Numbered from the stretch's first letter, positions 1-7,285 are shown. The stretch is 15,018 nt of DNA from an uncultured Dysgonomonas sp. (GCA_937875275.1 CALNCC010000014.1:1-15018); one strand, 5' to 3'. Program-made: numbers and translations. The notes: generated by a model not told the origin, from the letters alone.

Positions 1-448
1 ATTGGGTACTATGGGATTCGGTTTGCCGGCTGCCATAGGAGCAAAATATGGAGCACCCGACCGCACCGTGTGCCTGTTTGTCGGAGACGGAGGTATACAA
101 ATGACCATACAAGAGCTGGGTACTATCATGCAATACGATACTGATGTGAAGATAATCATACTCAACAATCATTATTTGGGCATGGTACGCCAATGGCAGG
201 AGTTGTTCTTCAAAGAAAGATACTCTGAAACGAATATGAAAAATCCTGACTTTGTTAGAATCGGCGAAGCTTACGGTATAAAATCGAGAAAAATATCAGA
301 GCGGAGCGAGCTTGAAGGAGCGATACAAGAAATGATAAATCATAAAGGAGCATACCTTCTCGATGTGGATGTAGAAACACAAGGAATGGTGTATCCAATG
401 ATTCCTGCGGGCAAATGTATAACCAACATTTTGTTAGGAGACGAATAG
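1..448 (+). CDS. ilvB: Acetolactate synthase large subunit, C-terminal part (5' end outside window)
   Basis: This is the last ~148 codons of the thiamine-diphosphate enzyme that condenses two pyruvates to acetolactate, or pyruvate with 2-oxobutyrate to acetohydroxybutyrate, the first common step of valine, leucine and isoleucine synthesis. The visible part is the C-terminal ThDP-binding domain. It opens with the GTMGFGLPAAIGA segment and has the ThDP/Mg motif GDG (fragment residues 28-30) followed 24 residues later by NN (55-56), then the family-typical YLGMVRQWQ segment and a C-terminal VYPMIPAG. The frame enters from the left edge, so the true start is not visible and the Leu codon at base 2 is not a start. 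The reading frame is intact to the stop. ilvN follows 126 bp downstream on the same strand. The assignment as acetolactate synthase rather than another ThDP enzyme is firm because of the motif block and the adjacent ilvN. Confidence 0.96.
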   Translation, partial: LGTMGFGLPAAIGAKYGAPDRTVCLFVGDGGIQMTIQELGTIMQYDTDVKIIILNNHYLGMVRQWQELFFKERYSETNMKNPDFVRIGEAYGIKSRKISERSELEGAIQEMINHKGAYLLDVDVETQGMVYPMIPAGKCITNILLGDE

Positions 449-491
449 GCAAAGATTCCGCTAAGGTATGTTTGCAAGTATTCTCATCAAT

Positions 492-523
492 CGTATGCAA
501 TGATTTAACTATCTTTGCATACG
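492..523. repeat. Inverted repeat, 9-bp arms, overlapping a -7 promoter element
   Basis: CGTATGCAA (492-500) and TTGCATACG (515-523) are perfect inverted copies separated by 14 bp. The right arm overlaps the TTTG of the predicted -7 element. There is no T-run after it, so it does not look like an intrinsic terminator. Its position directly upstream of the expected transcription start fits an operator for a dimeric regulator; this role is inference. Confidence 0.5.
510..517 (+). promoter_or_regulatory. Putative internal promoter (-7 element TATCTTTG) upstream of ilvN
   Basis: TATCTTTG matches the Bacteroidota -7 consensus TAnnTTTG and lies 57 bp upstream of the ilvN start. A convincing -33 TTTG at the usual spacing of about 19-21 bp is not visible. 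The 126-bp gap between ilvB and ilvN is long for an operon, which makes an internal promoter plausible; read-through from ilvB is also possible. Confidence 0.45.
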
Positions 524-574
524 GAAAATAAAAAGAAAGAAAGTCTACTGTAAATTAAATAAAGACATTTCAAT

Positions 575-1126
575 ATGCAAGACATTAAGTTATATACGAT
601 TACTATATTTTCCGAAAATACAGTAGGGCTGTTAGGACAGATAACAAGTGTTTTTGTGCGACATCAGATCAATATCGAAACACTATCTGTTTCGCCATCG
701 GCAATAAAAGGGATTCATAAGTTTACTATTACGGTCTTTTGCACCAAAGAACGTGCACGTAAACTTGTTCTTCAAATAGACAAACGAATAGATGTATTGA
801 AAGCATATTACAATACCGACGAAGAACTGGTGCATCAGGAAATTGCTCTGTATAAACTATCTACGGCAGATTTTCTGAAATTGACGTCTGTCGAAGAACT
901 TATTCGCAAGTATAACGCCGTAGTATTAGACATCAACGAAAACAATGTAGTTATCCAGAAAACAGGACATTACGAAGAAACTCAAGATTTGTTTGACGAA
1001 TTGAGCAAACTGACCGGAGTACTTCAATTTATCCGTTCGGGACGAATAGCTATCAATAAGTCGAAAATAGAACGGTTGAGCGACATGTTAGCCGAAAGAG
1101 ACGAGAAGTTTAAAGATATTCAGTGA
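575..1126 (+). CDS. ilvN: Acetolactate synthase small (regulatory) subunit
   Basis: This 183-residue protein is the regulatory partner of IlvB. It stimulates the catalytic subunit and usually confers feedback inhibition by valine. Residues about 5-80 form an ACT domain beginning YTITIFSENTVGLLGQI. The residues that align with the valine-site Gly14 and Asn29 of E. coli IlvH are present here as Gly18 and Asn33 (in INIETL), so valine binding is likely retained. The rest (about 85-165) fits the C-terminal small-subunit domain that contacts IlvB, with a charged tail. The length is normal for the family. The ATG lies in an A-rich leader with no clear Shine-Dalgarno, as usual in Bacteroidota. The thioesterase gene follows after 13 bp, suggesting co-transcription. 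The symbols ilvN and ilvH are both used for this subunit. Confidence 0.94.
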   Translation: MQDIKLYTITIFSENTVGLLGQITSVFVRHQINIETLSVSPSAIKGIHKFTITVFCTKERARKLVLQIDKRIDVLKAYYNTDEELVHQEIALYKLSTADFLKLTSVEELIRKYNAVVLDINENNVVIQKTGHYEETQDLFDELSKLTGVLQFIRSGRIAINKSKIERLSDMLAERDEKFKDIQ

Positions 1127-1139
1127 CAAACTTAAGATA

Positions 1140-1889
1140 ATGGGAACTACACATCCGCGTGTCGGAATATTTGAATTTGAGATAGACGCCTATCTCACCG
1201 ATTTCAGAGGCAAAGCGACTCTGCCCATGATAGGAGGATTTATGCTTCAGGCTGCGACAAAGCACGCCGAACAGCGAGGATTCGGTTATAACGAAATGAC
1301 CGACCAGCGACGGGCATGGGTGCTTTCGCGCATGGTAATAGAACTATTCGAATATCCGAAAAATGATACTCTGTTTGTAATAAAAACATGGGTCGCAGAT
1401 GTGAACAAACTGTTTACTGAGAGGTATTTTGCTTTCGAGGATAAGGAAGGGAATAAATTGGGGTATGCCAAATCAATTTGGGCATCTATCGATTTGGAAA
1501 CGCGTCGCCCGACAGTCGTTAGCGACCTCAAAGAGTTGATGAACTATGTAGACAAAACAGTTGATTGCCCTATTGATGGATTGAAAAAGATACCTTTGCA
1601 GAAAGATGATGCTACTGTTATTGATGGCTTTACGGTCAAATACAGCGATGTTGATATCAACAAACACTTGAACAGCATGAAGTATATCGAACATTTTGTA
1701 GATGTATTTGATATAGATATGTTCAGAGAGAAAGAAATAAAACGCTTCCAGATCAATTATGTTTCCGAAGCTCATTACGGGGATGTTATCCACTTCCTGA
1801 AAAAAGAAGAAGAGTCGAAGTTGGTCTATGTTCTGGAAATGAAAAGCGGAGATAATACTATTTGCACATCGCGTATAACTTGGAATTGA
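1140..1889 (+). CDS. Acyl-ACP thioesterase (FatA/FatB-type, double hot-dog)
   Basis: This 249-residue protein resembles the bacterial members of the plant-type acyl-ACP thioesterases, which hydrolyse acyl carrier protein thioesters to free fatty acids. It has the expected two tandem hot-dog domains (about 5-140 and 155-249). The catalytic signature DxNxHxN is intact in the second domain at Asp172, Asn174, His176 and Asn178, within the segment SDVDINKHLNSMKYI. The N-terminal domain carries the conserved RAWVLSRM and the WASIDLETRRP stretches. The protein is cytosolic with no signal peptide. From memory, a thioesterase between ilvN and ilvC is a recurrent arrangement in Bacteroides relatives, whose membranes contain iso- and anteiso-branched fatty acids primed from branched-chain amino acid precursors. 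A role in that pool is inference, and the chain-length specificity cannot be read from the sequence. Confidence 0.9.
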   Translation: MGTTHPRVGIFEFEIDAYLTDFRGKATLPMIGGFMLQAATKHAEQRGFGYNEMTDQRRAWVLSRMVIELFEYPKNDTLFVIKTWVADVNKLFTERYFAFEDKEGNKLGYAKSIWASIDLETRRPTVVSDLKELMNYVDKTVDCPIDGLKKIPLQKDDATVIDGFTVKYSDVDINKHLNSMKYIEHFVDVFDIDMFREKEIKRFQINYVSEAHYGDVIHFLKKEEESKLVYVLEMKSGDNTICTSRITWN

Positions 1890-1896
1890 ACAGATT

Positions 1897-2595
1897 ATGG
1901 CACTATTTCACTCACTAAAAGAAAAGGTTAGGACAAATCGCATATTATATGCCATTGTCTACAAGATCATCATGTGGCGTGAAAATCGTACTAAGGTAAT
2001 CAGAGGAAAGAACAATAGGATAACAAAGTATGTAGCGTCATACAAAACAACATATTATATCGTCGGAGATAATAACTGCATAGAAGTCGGCAATGGCTCG
2101 AAACTATCTAATCTTGAGATTGTAATAAAAGGCAGCAACAACAAGATTGTAATAGGAGAGAATACCGACATATTGGGGGGACGTTTTTGGATAGTCGGCA
2201 ATGATAGCTTACTCAGCTTTGGTGATAATGTATCTGTATATAAAACTCATTATGCCGTTACCGAAGACAACCAAAGCATAACTGTTGGGGATTATTCACA
2301 AACGGGAGACCGCACCGAGATAAGAACCGGCGACTCGCACAGTATTATCGATTTGGCTACAAACAAAAGGATTAATTATCCGAAAAGCATAGAGATAGGG
2401 GAGAGGGTATGGATAGGAGTTAGTGCTGCCATACTGAAAGGGGTTAAGATAGGAGACAATGCTATTGTAGGCACAGGGGCTATCGTTACCAAAGATGTGG
2501 AAGCAAATACGATTGTCGCAGGCAATCCGGCAAGGGTAGTGAAAACGAATATCGCTTGGGATCATAGCTTGACAGATAACTTAGAAATAAAATAA
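1897..2595 (+). CDS. Acyltransferase of the left-handed beta-helix (hexapeptide repeat) family
   Basis: This is a 232-residue predicted O- or N-acyltransferase of the LbH superfamily (WbbJ/maltose acetyltransferase-like), which usually moves acetyl or another acyl group from CoA to a sugar or cell-surface glycan. Hexapeptide-type imperfect repeats of the form (I/V)GxNxx run from about residue 55 to 130 and again at 165-210. The probable catalytic His148 lies in the RTGDSHSI motif, followed by VWIGVSAAILKGVKIG and the C-terminal VAGNPARVVK, the classic ending of the family. There is no signal peptide; the N-terminus is basic. The ATG is only 7 bp after the thioesterase stop, so the two are almost certainly co-transcribed, while ilvC follows after 50 bp. 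Neither acceptor nor donor can be inferred. Its place inside an ilv operon is unusual compared with the arrangement I know from Bacteroides. Confidence 0.85.
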   Translation: MALFHSLKEKVRTNRILYAIVYKIIMWRENRTKVIRGKNNRITKYVASYKTTYYIVGDNNCIEVGNGSKLSNLEIVIKGSNNKIVIGENTDILGGRFWIVGNDSLLSFGDNVSVYKTHYAVTEDNQSITVGDYSQTGDRTEIRTGDSHSIIDLATNKRINYPKSIEIGERVWIGVSAAILKGVKIGDNAIVGTGAIVTKDVEANTIVAGNPARVVKTNIAWDHSLTDNLEIK

Positions 2596-2645
2596 TGAAT
2601 AGAAACTAAATATATTTATCATACTAATTTATTACAAATTAAATC

Positions 2646-3533
2646 ATGGCAGAATTAAATTTTGGCGGAGTAACTGAAAATGTAGTTACTCGTGAAGAAT
2701 TTCCTTTGGAAAAAGCAAGAGAAGTATTGAAAGATGAAACAATAGCAGTTATCGGATACGGAGTGCAAGGGCCAGGTCAGGCTTTGAATCTTCGCGACAA
2801 CGGTTTCAATGTTATCGTAGGACAACGCAAAGGCGGTAAGACTTGGGAAAAAGCTATCGCTGACGGATGGGTTCCGGGAGAAACATTGTTCGAAATCGAA
2901 GAAGCTGCGGAAAAAGGAACTATTATCCAATACCTTCTTTCTGATGCTGCGCAAATCGAAGTATGGCCTCGTTTGAAACCATATTTGACAGCAGGAAAAG
3001 CACTGTATTTCTCTCACGGATTTGGTATCACATACAAAGAACGTACAGGAATCGTTCCTCCGGCTAATGTAGATGTTATCTTGGTTGCTCCTAAGGGATC
3101 GGGAACAAGCCTTCGTCGTATGTTCCTCGAAGGACGTGGATTGAACTCAAGCTACGCAATCTTCCAAGACGCAACAGGCAGAGCGTTCGAAAGAACAGTT
3201 TCTCTTGGTATCGGTGTTGGTTCGGGTTACTTGTTCGAAACCAATTTCAAACGCGAAGTATATTCTGACCTTACAGGTGAGCGTGGAACATTGATGGGTG
3301 CTATACAAGGAATCCTTCTTGCACAATATGAAGTGCTTCGTGAAAACGGACACTCTCCATCCGAAGCGTTCAACGAGACTGTTGAAGAACTAACTCAATC
3401 GTTGATGCCTTTGTTCGCTGAAAAAGGAATGGACTGGATGTATGCAAATTGCTCTACAACAGCTCAACGTGGTGCTTTGGACTGGATGACTCCTTTTCAT
3501 GATGCTACAAAACCGGTTTTCGCAAAATTGTAG
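2646..3533 (+). CDS. ilvC: Ketol-acid reductoisomerase, reading frame prematurely ended (frameshifted)
   Basis: IlvC isomerises and reduces acetolactate or acetohydroxybutyrate with NADPH, the second step of branched-chain amino acid synthesis. The 295 residues readable here include the Rossmann fold with GYGVQG (37-42), the NADP-side arginine region GQRKG, the SHGFG and APKG stretches, and the Mg-binding knotted domain with Asp208, Glu212, Glu244, Glu248 and Ser270. All catalytic residues I can align are therefore present. The frame hits TAG at 3531-3533, right after DATKPVFAKL, where homologues continue for roughly 50 more residues. That missing tail is encoded just downstream in another frame (3539-3682). 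Read together the two pieces give a protein close to the family length of about 345. Either ilvC is broken or truncated here, or the sequence has an indel error. It is the last gene of the ilv operon. Confidence 0.92.
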   Translation: MAELNFGGVTENVVTREEFPLEKAREVLKDETIAVIGYGVQGPGQALNLRDNGFNVIVGQRKGGKTWEKAIADGWVPGETLFEIEEAAEKGTIIQYLLSDAAQIEVWPRLKPYLTAGKALYFSHGFGITYKERTGIVPPANVDVILVAPKGSGTSLRRMFLEGRGLNSSYAIFQDATGRAFERTVSLGIGVGSGYLFETNFKREVYSDLTGERGTLMGAIQGILLAQYEVLRENGHSPSEAFNETVEELTQSLMPLFAEKGMDWMYANCSTTAQRGALDWMTPFHDATKPVFAKL

Positions 3534-3538
3534 CATGC

Positions 3539-3682
3539 GGAAACGAAGCTCAACGCTCTATCGATACGAACTCACAACCAGATTATCGCGAAAAATTGGA
3601 AGAAGAATTGAAAGCACTTCGTGAAAGCGAAATGTGGCGTGCCGGCGAAACTGTTCGTAAACTAAGACCGGAAAATAACTGA
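3539..3682 (+). pseudogene. ilvC: Out-of-frame 3' end of ilvC (conserved C-terminal tail)
   Basis: Translating from 3539 gives 47 residues beginning GNEAQRSIDTNSQPDYREKL and ending KLRPENN before TGA at 3680-3682. This matches the conserved C-terminus of Bacteroidota ketol-acid reductoisomerases. The frame is shifted by two bases relative to the ilvC start. Only 8 bases (3531-3538) lie between the last matching in-frame codon and this segment, where I expect about 18, so a deletion of about 10 bases best explains the gap. A single-base indel would also restore the frame but would leave the protein a few residues short. The tail is well preserved at residue level, so the lesion is recent or is an artefact. 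Confidence 0.85.
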
Positions 3683-3718
3683 AAAATCCTCTAACAAAAG
3701 AGAAGGTTTTACTGATAT

Positions 3719-3755
3719 AAAGCGAGCGTGTTCTAATCGATCACTCTCGCTTTTT
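3719..3755 (+). terminator. Intrinsic terminator of the ilv operon
   Basis: AAAGCGAG followed by GTG pairs with CAC then CTCGCTTT across a single internal mismatch and an 11-base loop. The stem runs directly into TTTTT at 3751-3755. It lies 36 bp after the out-of-frame ilvC end and closes the operon. Confidence 0.85.
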
Positions 3756-3791
3756 GATTAGCACAAACAGACGACCTTATACAAGCGTTTT

Positions 3792-3819
3792 TTTGCTTTT
3801 ATCTTATAGAAAAAGCAAA
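3792..3819. repeat. AT-rich inverted repeat between ilvC and the AsmA gene
   Basis: TTTGCTTTT (3792-3800) pairs perfectly with AAAAGCAAA (3811-3819). An inner TCT/AGA extends the hairpin to a 3-base loop with one bulged A. No T-run follows on either strand, so it is not a standard terminator. It lies about 25 bp upstream of the predicted AsmA-gene -7 element and could be an operator or a chance AT-rich fold. Confidence 0.35.
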
Positions 3820-3844
3820 TGACTCAAGATTCTAAATTAATGTG

Positions 3845-3852
3845 TAATTTTG
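3845..3852 (+). promoter_or_regulatory. Putative promoter (-7 element TAATTTTG) of the AsmA-family gene
   Basis: TAATTTTG fits TAnnTTTG and lies 62 bp upstream of the ATG, downstream of the ilv terminator, so the gene appears to be transcribed on its own. No good -33 TTTG is seen at the usual spacing. Confidence 0.45.
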
Positions 3853-3914
3853 TAATTAATTCACAACATATACTATAGGATAAGCGTTTATTGTAATAAA
3901 GATAAAATATCATC

Positions 3915-6581
3915 ATGAAAAAAGTATTGACTATTACAGGTATCGTATTACTTGTCATCATCATCGCTATGATAGCGATTCCATTTTTGTTTAAGGACAA
4001 AATAAAAACAGCCGTATTGGATGTTGCTAATGAGCAGCTGAACGCCAAAATAACTATTGAGGATTTTGGACTAAATTTCTTCTCCAATTTTCCGAATGCA
4101 ACATTATCGCTGAACAATACCGTAATTTCCGGAATGGGAGCTTTTGAGCAAGATACTTTGCTGCAAGCCAAAGCGGGTAGCGTAACAATAGATTTGTTCA
4201 GCTTGTTCGGCGACAACTACGACATATCTAAAATAAGCTTAGATAAAGCATCTGTTTTTGCACATATATTGCCTGACGGACAGGTAAACTGGGATATAAT
4301 GAAAACAGACTCGACCGCAATTGAGGTTGAAGAACCAACGACCGACTCTCCATTCAATCTTAATTTGCAAAAGATAGCCGTAAACGACTGTAATGTTATT
4401 TATCAAGATGATTCTACCCAAATGAAAGTTATCCTTAAAGGGTGGAATGGTAGTATCTCCGGCGATTTTTCGGCAAGTGAAACTACATTGAAGACAGCAT
4501 CTACAATTGATGAAATTTCTTTTTTGATGTCAGGTGTACCTTATCTAAACAAGGCTACGGCAAAGGCTGATGCCGAATTGAATGCCAACTTCGATAACAT
4601 GAAATTCACATTCAAAGAAAGTGATTTGCAACTGAACGAATTGAAAGCATCTATCGACGGCTATGTAGCCATGACAGGAAAAGACTATGAGGATATGGAC
4701 TTCGACCTTAAGTTGAATGCGCCTAATACTGAGTTTAAAGATATCCTATCCCTTATTCCGGCGATGTACACTGCCGACTTCAAAGATGTAAAAACAGAAG
4801 GTACAGCCTCTCTTGACGCATACCTCAAAGGCTTGTGGCAAGGCGAATCTTATCCGGCATTTGATGTTAAGATTCTGGTAAAAGACGCCATGTTCCAATA
4901 TCCGTCATTGCCGAAAGCGGTAAACAATATCAATGTCGATCTTGCGATCAACAGTAAAGGTGGCGACTTAGACAATACGATTGTAGATATAAGCAAATTT
5001 ACATTCACCTTAGGTGGCAATCCGTTCAGTGGCAATCTGAATGTATCGACACCAATGAGTGATCCTAATATCAGGGCTGCGGCTAACGGTACCATCGATC
5101 TTGGAATGATAAAAGAGGTATATCCTTTAGAAAGCGGAACTGAACTGAATGGAAAACTAAAAGCTGACATGAGTCTTGCTGCACGGATGTCGACAATAGA
5201 AAAAGAACGTTATGAAGAAATATCTGCATCGGGACATTTAAATCTCAGCGATATGATATATAAAGCAGAAGATATGCCCGAAGTGTTGATCAACAACGCA
5301 TCGCTTGAGTTTACTCCTCGTTATGTGAATCTTCCTGCATTGGATGTCAAGATCGGCAAAAACGACATTTCGGCAAACGGACGTCTCGAAAATTTTATCG
5401 CCTATGCACTGAAAGATCAAACATTGAAAGGCGAACTTAATATTAAATCGAATTATCTGAATGCAAACGATTTCATCAGCGAAGAGACTGCCACCGGATC
5501 GGGAGAAACAGAAGCTTCGACAGAAGATATTATTATTCCGAAAAATATAGACTTTGCTTTGAATGCCAATTTAGCAGAGATCATTTATGGAAAAATAAAT
5601 ATAACTAACATGGTTGGCAACATGACTGTGAAGAATGGGGTGTTGACGCTAAATAACGTAAATGCAAAAGCGTTGGGCGGATCATGTAAGATAAATGGTA
5701 CTTATGACACATCTGAACCGAGCAAACCGAAAGTGAATTTTGATCTCGGGCTTAGCCAGGTTTCATTTGCCGAGACATTCAAGTCGGTAGAGTCGATCCA
5801 GAAGTTTGCTCCTGTCTTTGAAAACCTAATAGGTACATATTCCATGAATCTGAAATTTAATACATCGTTAGGACAATCGATCCTCGAAACATTGGCGTCA
5901 TTGACCGGTAGCGGAGCTATACAGACCAGCGATGTAAAAGTGGGCGAGGTAGGAGCTTTGTCTGCATTGTCGTCAGCCTTAAAGACTGACGCACTGAAAT
6001 CGTTCTCTGCCAAAGATCTGAATCTACCATTTACAATAGACAATGGAAAGATCACATCCAAACCATTCAACGTAAATATCGGCAATGGAGGGATGATGAA
6101 GCTTGAAGGCTCTACCGGATTAGACCAGTCTATTGCCTACAAAGGGACTGTTACTTTGCCTAAGGGGTTGTCGAATAGTATAATTAACAATGTTCCTATA
6201 ACTATTGGGGGGACATTTACAAGTCCGAAAATCGGTGTCGATATAAAATCGCTTGCAACAGAAGCCGCGTCATCGGTTGTCAATAAACTGTTAGGTGGTG
6301 AAGAAGGCTCTACACTTACCAGCACTGTATCGGAAGAAAAAGAAAAACAGATAGAAAAAATTAGATCGGAAGCGAAAAGTGCAGCCGAAAAGTTGGTGGG
6401 TGAAGCACAAAAACAATCTGATGCACTTGTCGAAAAAGCCGGCAAGAATCCTTTGACAAAAATTGCAGCGCAAACTGCCGGGAAAAAATTGGTCGATGAA
6501 GCAGAGAAACAGGGGAAAAGCCTAATAAATGCAGCAGAAGATCAAATCAAAAAACTGGATACAGGAGAAAAATCTGAATAA
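3915..6581 (+). CDS. AsmA-family protein, membrane-anchored, with coiled-coil tail
   Basis: This 888-residue protein has one N-terminal membrane segment (about residues 4-26, MKKVLTITGIVLLVIIIAMI) followed by a large beta-rich periplasmic part, as in AsmA/TamB/YhdP-like proteins. These are thought to form long hydrophobic grooves that carry phospholipid between the inner and outer membranes or assist outer-membrane assembly. The early segment with FGLNFFSNFPNATLSL and the repeated pattern of short strands (for example NGSCKING-like and ISANGRLEN stretches) are typical. The AsmA C-terminal region is roughly residues 600-780. The last ~90 residues (about 797-888) are Lys/Glu/Ala-rich and predicted coiled coil, which I do not recall as a standard part of the family. 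It stands alone between two terminators with its own promoter. The exact function is unproven; family membership is fairly sure. Confidence 0.85.
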   Translation: MKKVLTITGIVLLVIIIAMIAIPFLFKDKIKTAVLDVANEQLNAKITIEDFGLNFFSNFPNATLSLNNTVISGMGAFEQDTLLQAKAGSVTIDLFSLFGDNYDISKISLDKASVFAHILPDGQVNWDIMKTDSTAIEVEEPTTDSPFNLNLQKIAVNDCNVIYQDDSTQMKVILKGWNGSISGDFSASETTLKTASTIDEISFLMSGVPYLNKATAKADAELNANFDNMKFTFKESDLQLNELKASIDGYVAMTGKDYEDMDFDLKLNAPNTEFKDILSLIPAMYTADFKDVKTEGTASLDAYLKGLWQGESYPAFDVKILVKDAMFQYPSLPKAVNNINVDLAINSKGGDLDNTIVDISKFTFTLGGNPFSGNLNVSTPMSDPNIRAAANGTIDLGMIKEVYPLESGTELNGKLKADMSLAARMSTIEKERYEEISASGHLNLSDMIYKAEDMPEVLINNASLEFTPRYVNLPALDVKIGKNDISANGRLENFIAYALKDQTLKGELNIKSNYLNANDFISEETATGSGETEASTEDIIIPKNIDFALNANLAEIIYGKINITNMVGNMTVKNGVLTLNNVNAKALGGSCKINGTYDTSEPSKPKVNFDLGLSQVSFAETFKSVESIQKFAPVFENLIGTYSMNLKFNTSLGQSILETLASLTGSGAIQTSDVKVGEVGALSALSSALKTDALKSFSAKDLNLPFTIDNGKITSKPFNVNIGNGGMMKLEGSTGLDQSIAYKGTVTLPKGLSNSIINNVPITIGGTFTSPKIGVDIKSLATEAASSVVNKLLGGEEGSTLTSTVSEEKEKQIEKIRSEAKSAAEKLVGEAQKQSDALVEKAGKNPLTKIAAQTAGKKLVDEAEKQGKSLINAAEDQIKKLDTGEKSE

Positions 6582-6599
6582 GCAGTAGATATAAAGAAC

Positions 6600-6641
6600 A
6601 AAAAGGATATTCGCTCAATACAACGACGGATATCCTTTTTT
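6600..6641 (+). terminator. Strong intrinsic terminator after the AsmA-family gene
   Basis: AAAAAGGATAT (6600-6610) and ATATCCTTTTT (6630-6640) form a perfect 11-bp stem with a 19-base loop, ending in a T-run. The A-run on the left side means it could also work from the opposite strand, but no gene reads into it from the right. Confidence 0.85.
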
Positions 6642-6694
6642 AGGTTATTTCGGAATAAAACAATGCGACAGATCGTTTTTCAAAAACTTATTCG

Positions 6695-6702
6695 TATCTT
6701 CG
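6695..6702 (+). promoter_or_regulatory. Putative rpsP promoter (-7-like TATCTTCG)
   Basis: TATCTTCG differs from TAnnTTTG at one base and lies 43 bp upstream of the rpsP ATG. A T-rich stretch (6676-6680) is nearby, but its spacing is shorter than the usual -33 distance. It is the best candidate in the 104-bp interval after the preceding terminator. Confidence 0.35.
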
Positions 6703-6745
6703 CACCCGCTAATAAAGATTATGAACTAATTAACATTAACCAAAA

Positions 6746-7285
6746 ATGGCAACTAAAATTCGTTTGCAAAGAAGAGGTCGTAAAGACTACCCGTTCTATC
6801 ACATTGTAATAGCTGACAGCAGAGCACCACGTGATGGTAAATTTATCGAAAAGATTGGAACATACAATCCGAATCTTGATCCTGCAGCTGTGGAAATCAA
6901 ATTTGACAGAGCATTGTATTGGCTTGGCGTTGGTGCACAACCAACTGACACAGCACGCAATATCCTTTCAGAAGAGGGGGTTTTGTTGAAAAAACACCTT
7001 TTGGGTGGTGTAGCTAAGGGGGCTTTCTCTGAGGCTGATGCAGATAAGAAATTTGAAGCATGGAAAGCTGATAAAGAAAAAGGATTCCAAGCTATTGTAA
7101 ACAAAAATGAAGCTCAGAAAAAAGCTGAAGATAAAGCTAAGTTTGAAGCTGAACAAGCTGTAAATAAAGCAAGAGCAGAAGCTGTAGCTCAGAAGAAAGC
7201 AGAAGCTAACGCAGCAAAGGCTGAAGCAGAAGCTGTAGTAGAAGAGCCTGTAGCTCTGGCAGCAGAAGAAACAAGTGCAGAATAA
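6746..7285 (+). CDS. rpsP: 30S ribosomal protein S16 with long C-terminal extension
   Basis: The first ~85 residues are a clear S16, a protein bound to the 16S rRNA 5' domain and needed for 30S assembly: KIRLQRRGRKDYPFYHIVIADSRAPRDGKFIEKIGTYNPN, then WLGVGAQPTDT and an LLKKHLL segment. The total length is 179 residues, against about 80-90 in E. coli and Bacillus. The extra ~90 residues are rich in Ala, Lys and Glu, helix-prone (KKAEDKAKFEAEQAV and similar) and end in an acidic tail. Long S16 tails are, as I recall, common in Bacteroidota. The start ATG lies in an AT-rich leader (TTAACATTAACCAAAA) without Shine-Dalgarno, typical for ribosomal genes of this phylum. No rimM or trmD follows, unlike the proteobacterial operon. 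It is monocistronic, ending at a terminator and facing gpmI. Confidence 0.97.
   Translation: MATKIRLQRRGRKDYPFYHIVIADSRAPRDGKFIEKIGTYNPNLDPAAVEIKFDRALYWLGVGAQPTDTARNILSEEGVLLKKHLLGGVAKGAFSEADADKKFEAWKADKEKGFQAIVNKNEAQKKAEDKAKFEAEQAVNKARAEAVAQKKAEANAAKAEAEAVVEEPVALAAEETSAE

Noticed and set aside
471..474. TTTG as the -33 partner of the ilvN -7 element
   Set aside because: It is 35 bp from the -7 element, far outside the usual ~19-21 bp spacing.
3521..3540. Programmed -1 frameshift in ilvC
   Set aside because: A -1 shift at AAATTG would join the frames, but there is no canonical slippery heptamer or obvious downstream pseudoknot, and the joined product would still lack about four residues. 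A deletion or sequence error explains the data more simply.
3792..3819. AT-rich hairpin as an intrinsic terminator
   Set aside because: The T-run precedes the stem on the plus strand and no T-run follows it on either strand; kept only as an inverted repeat.
4850..5170. Minus-strand frame opposite the AsmA-family gene
   Set aside because: Antisense shadow of a continuous 888-codon gene, without promoter or motif of its own.
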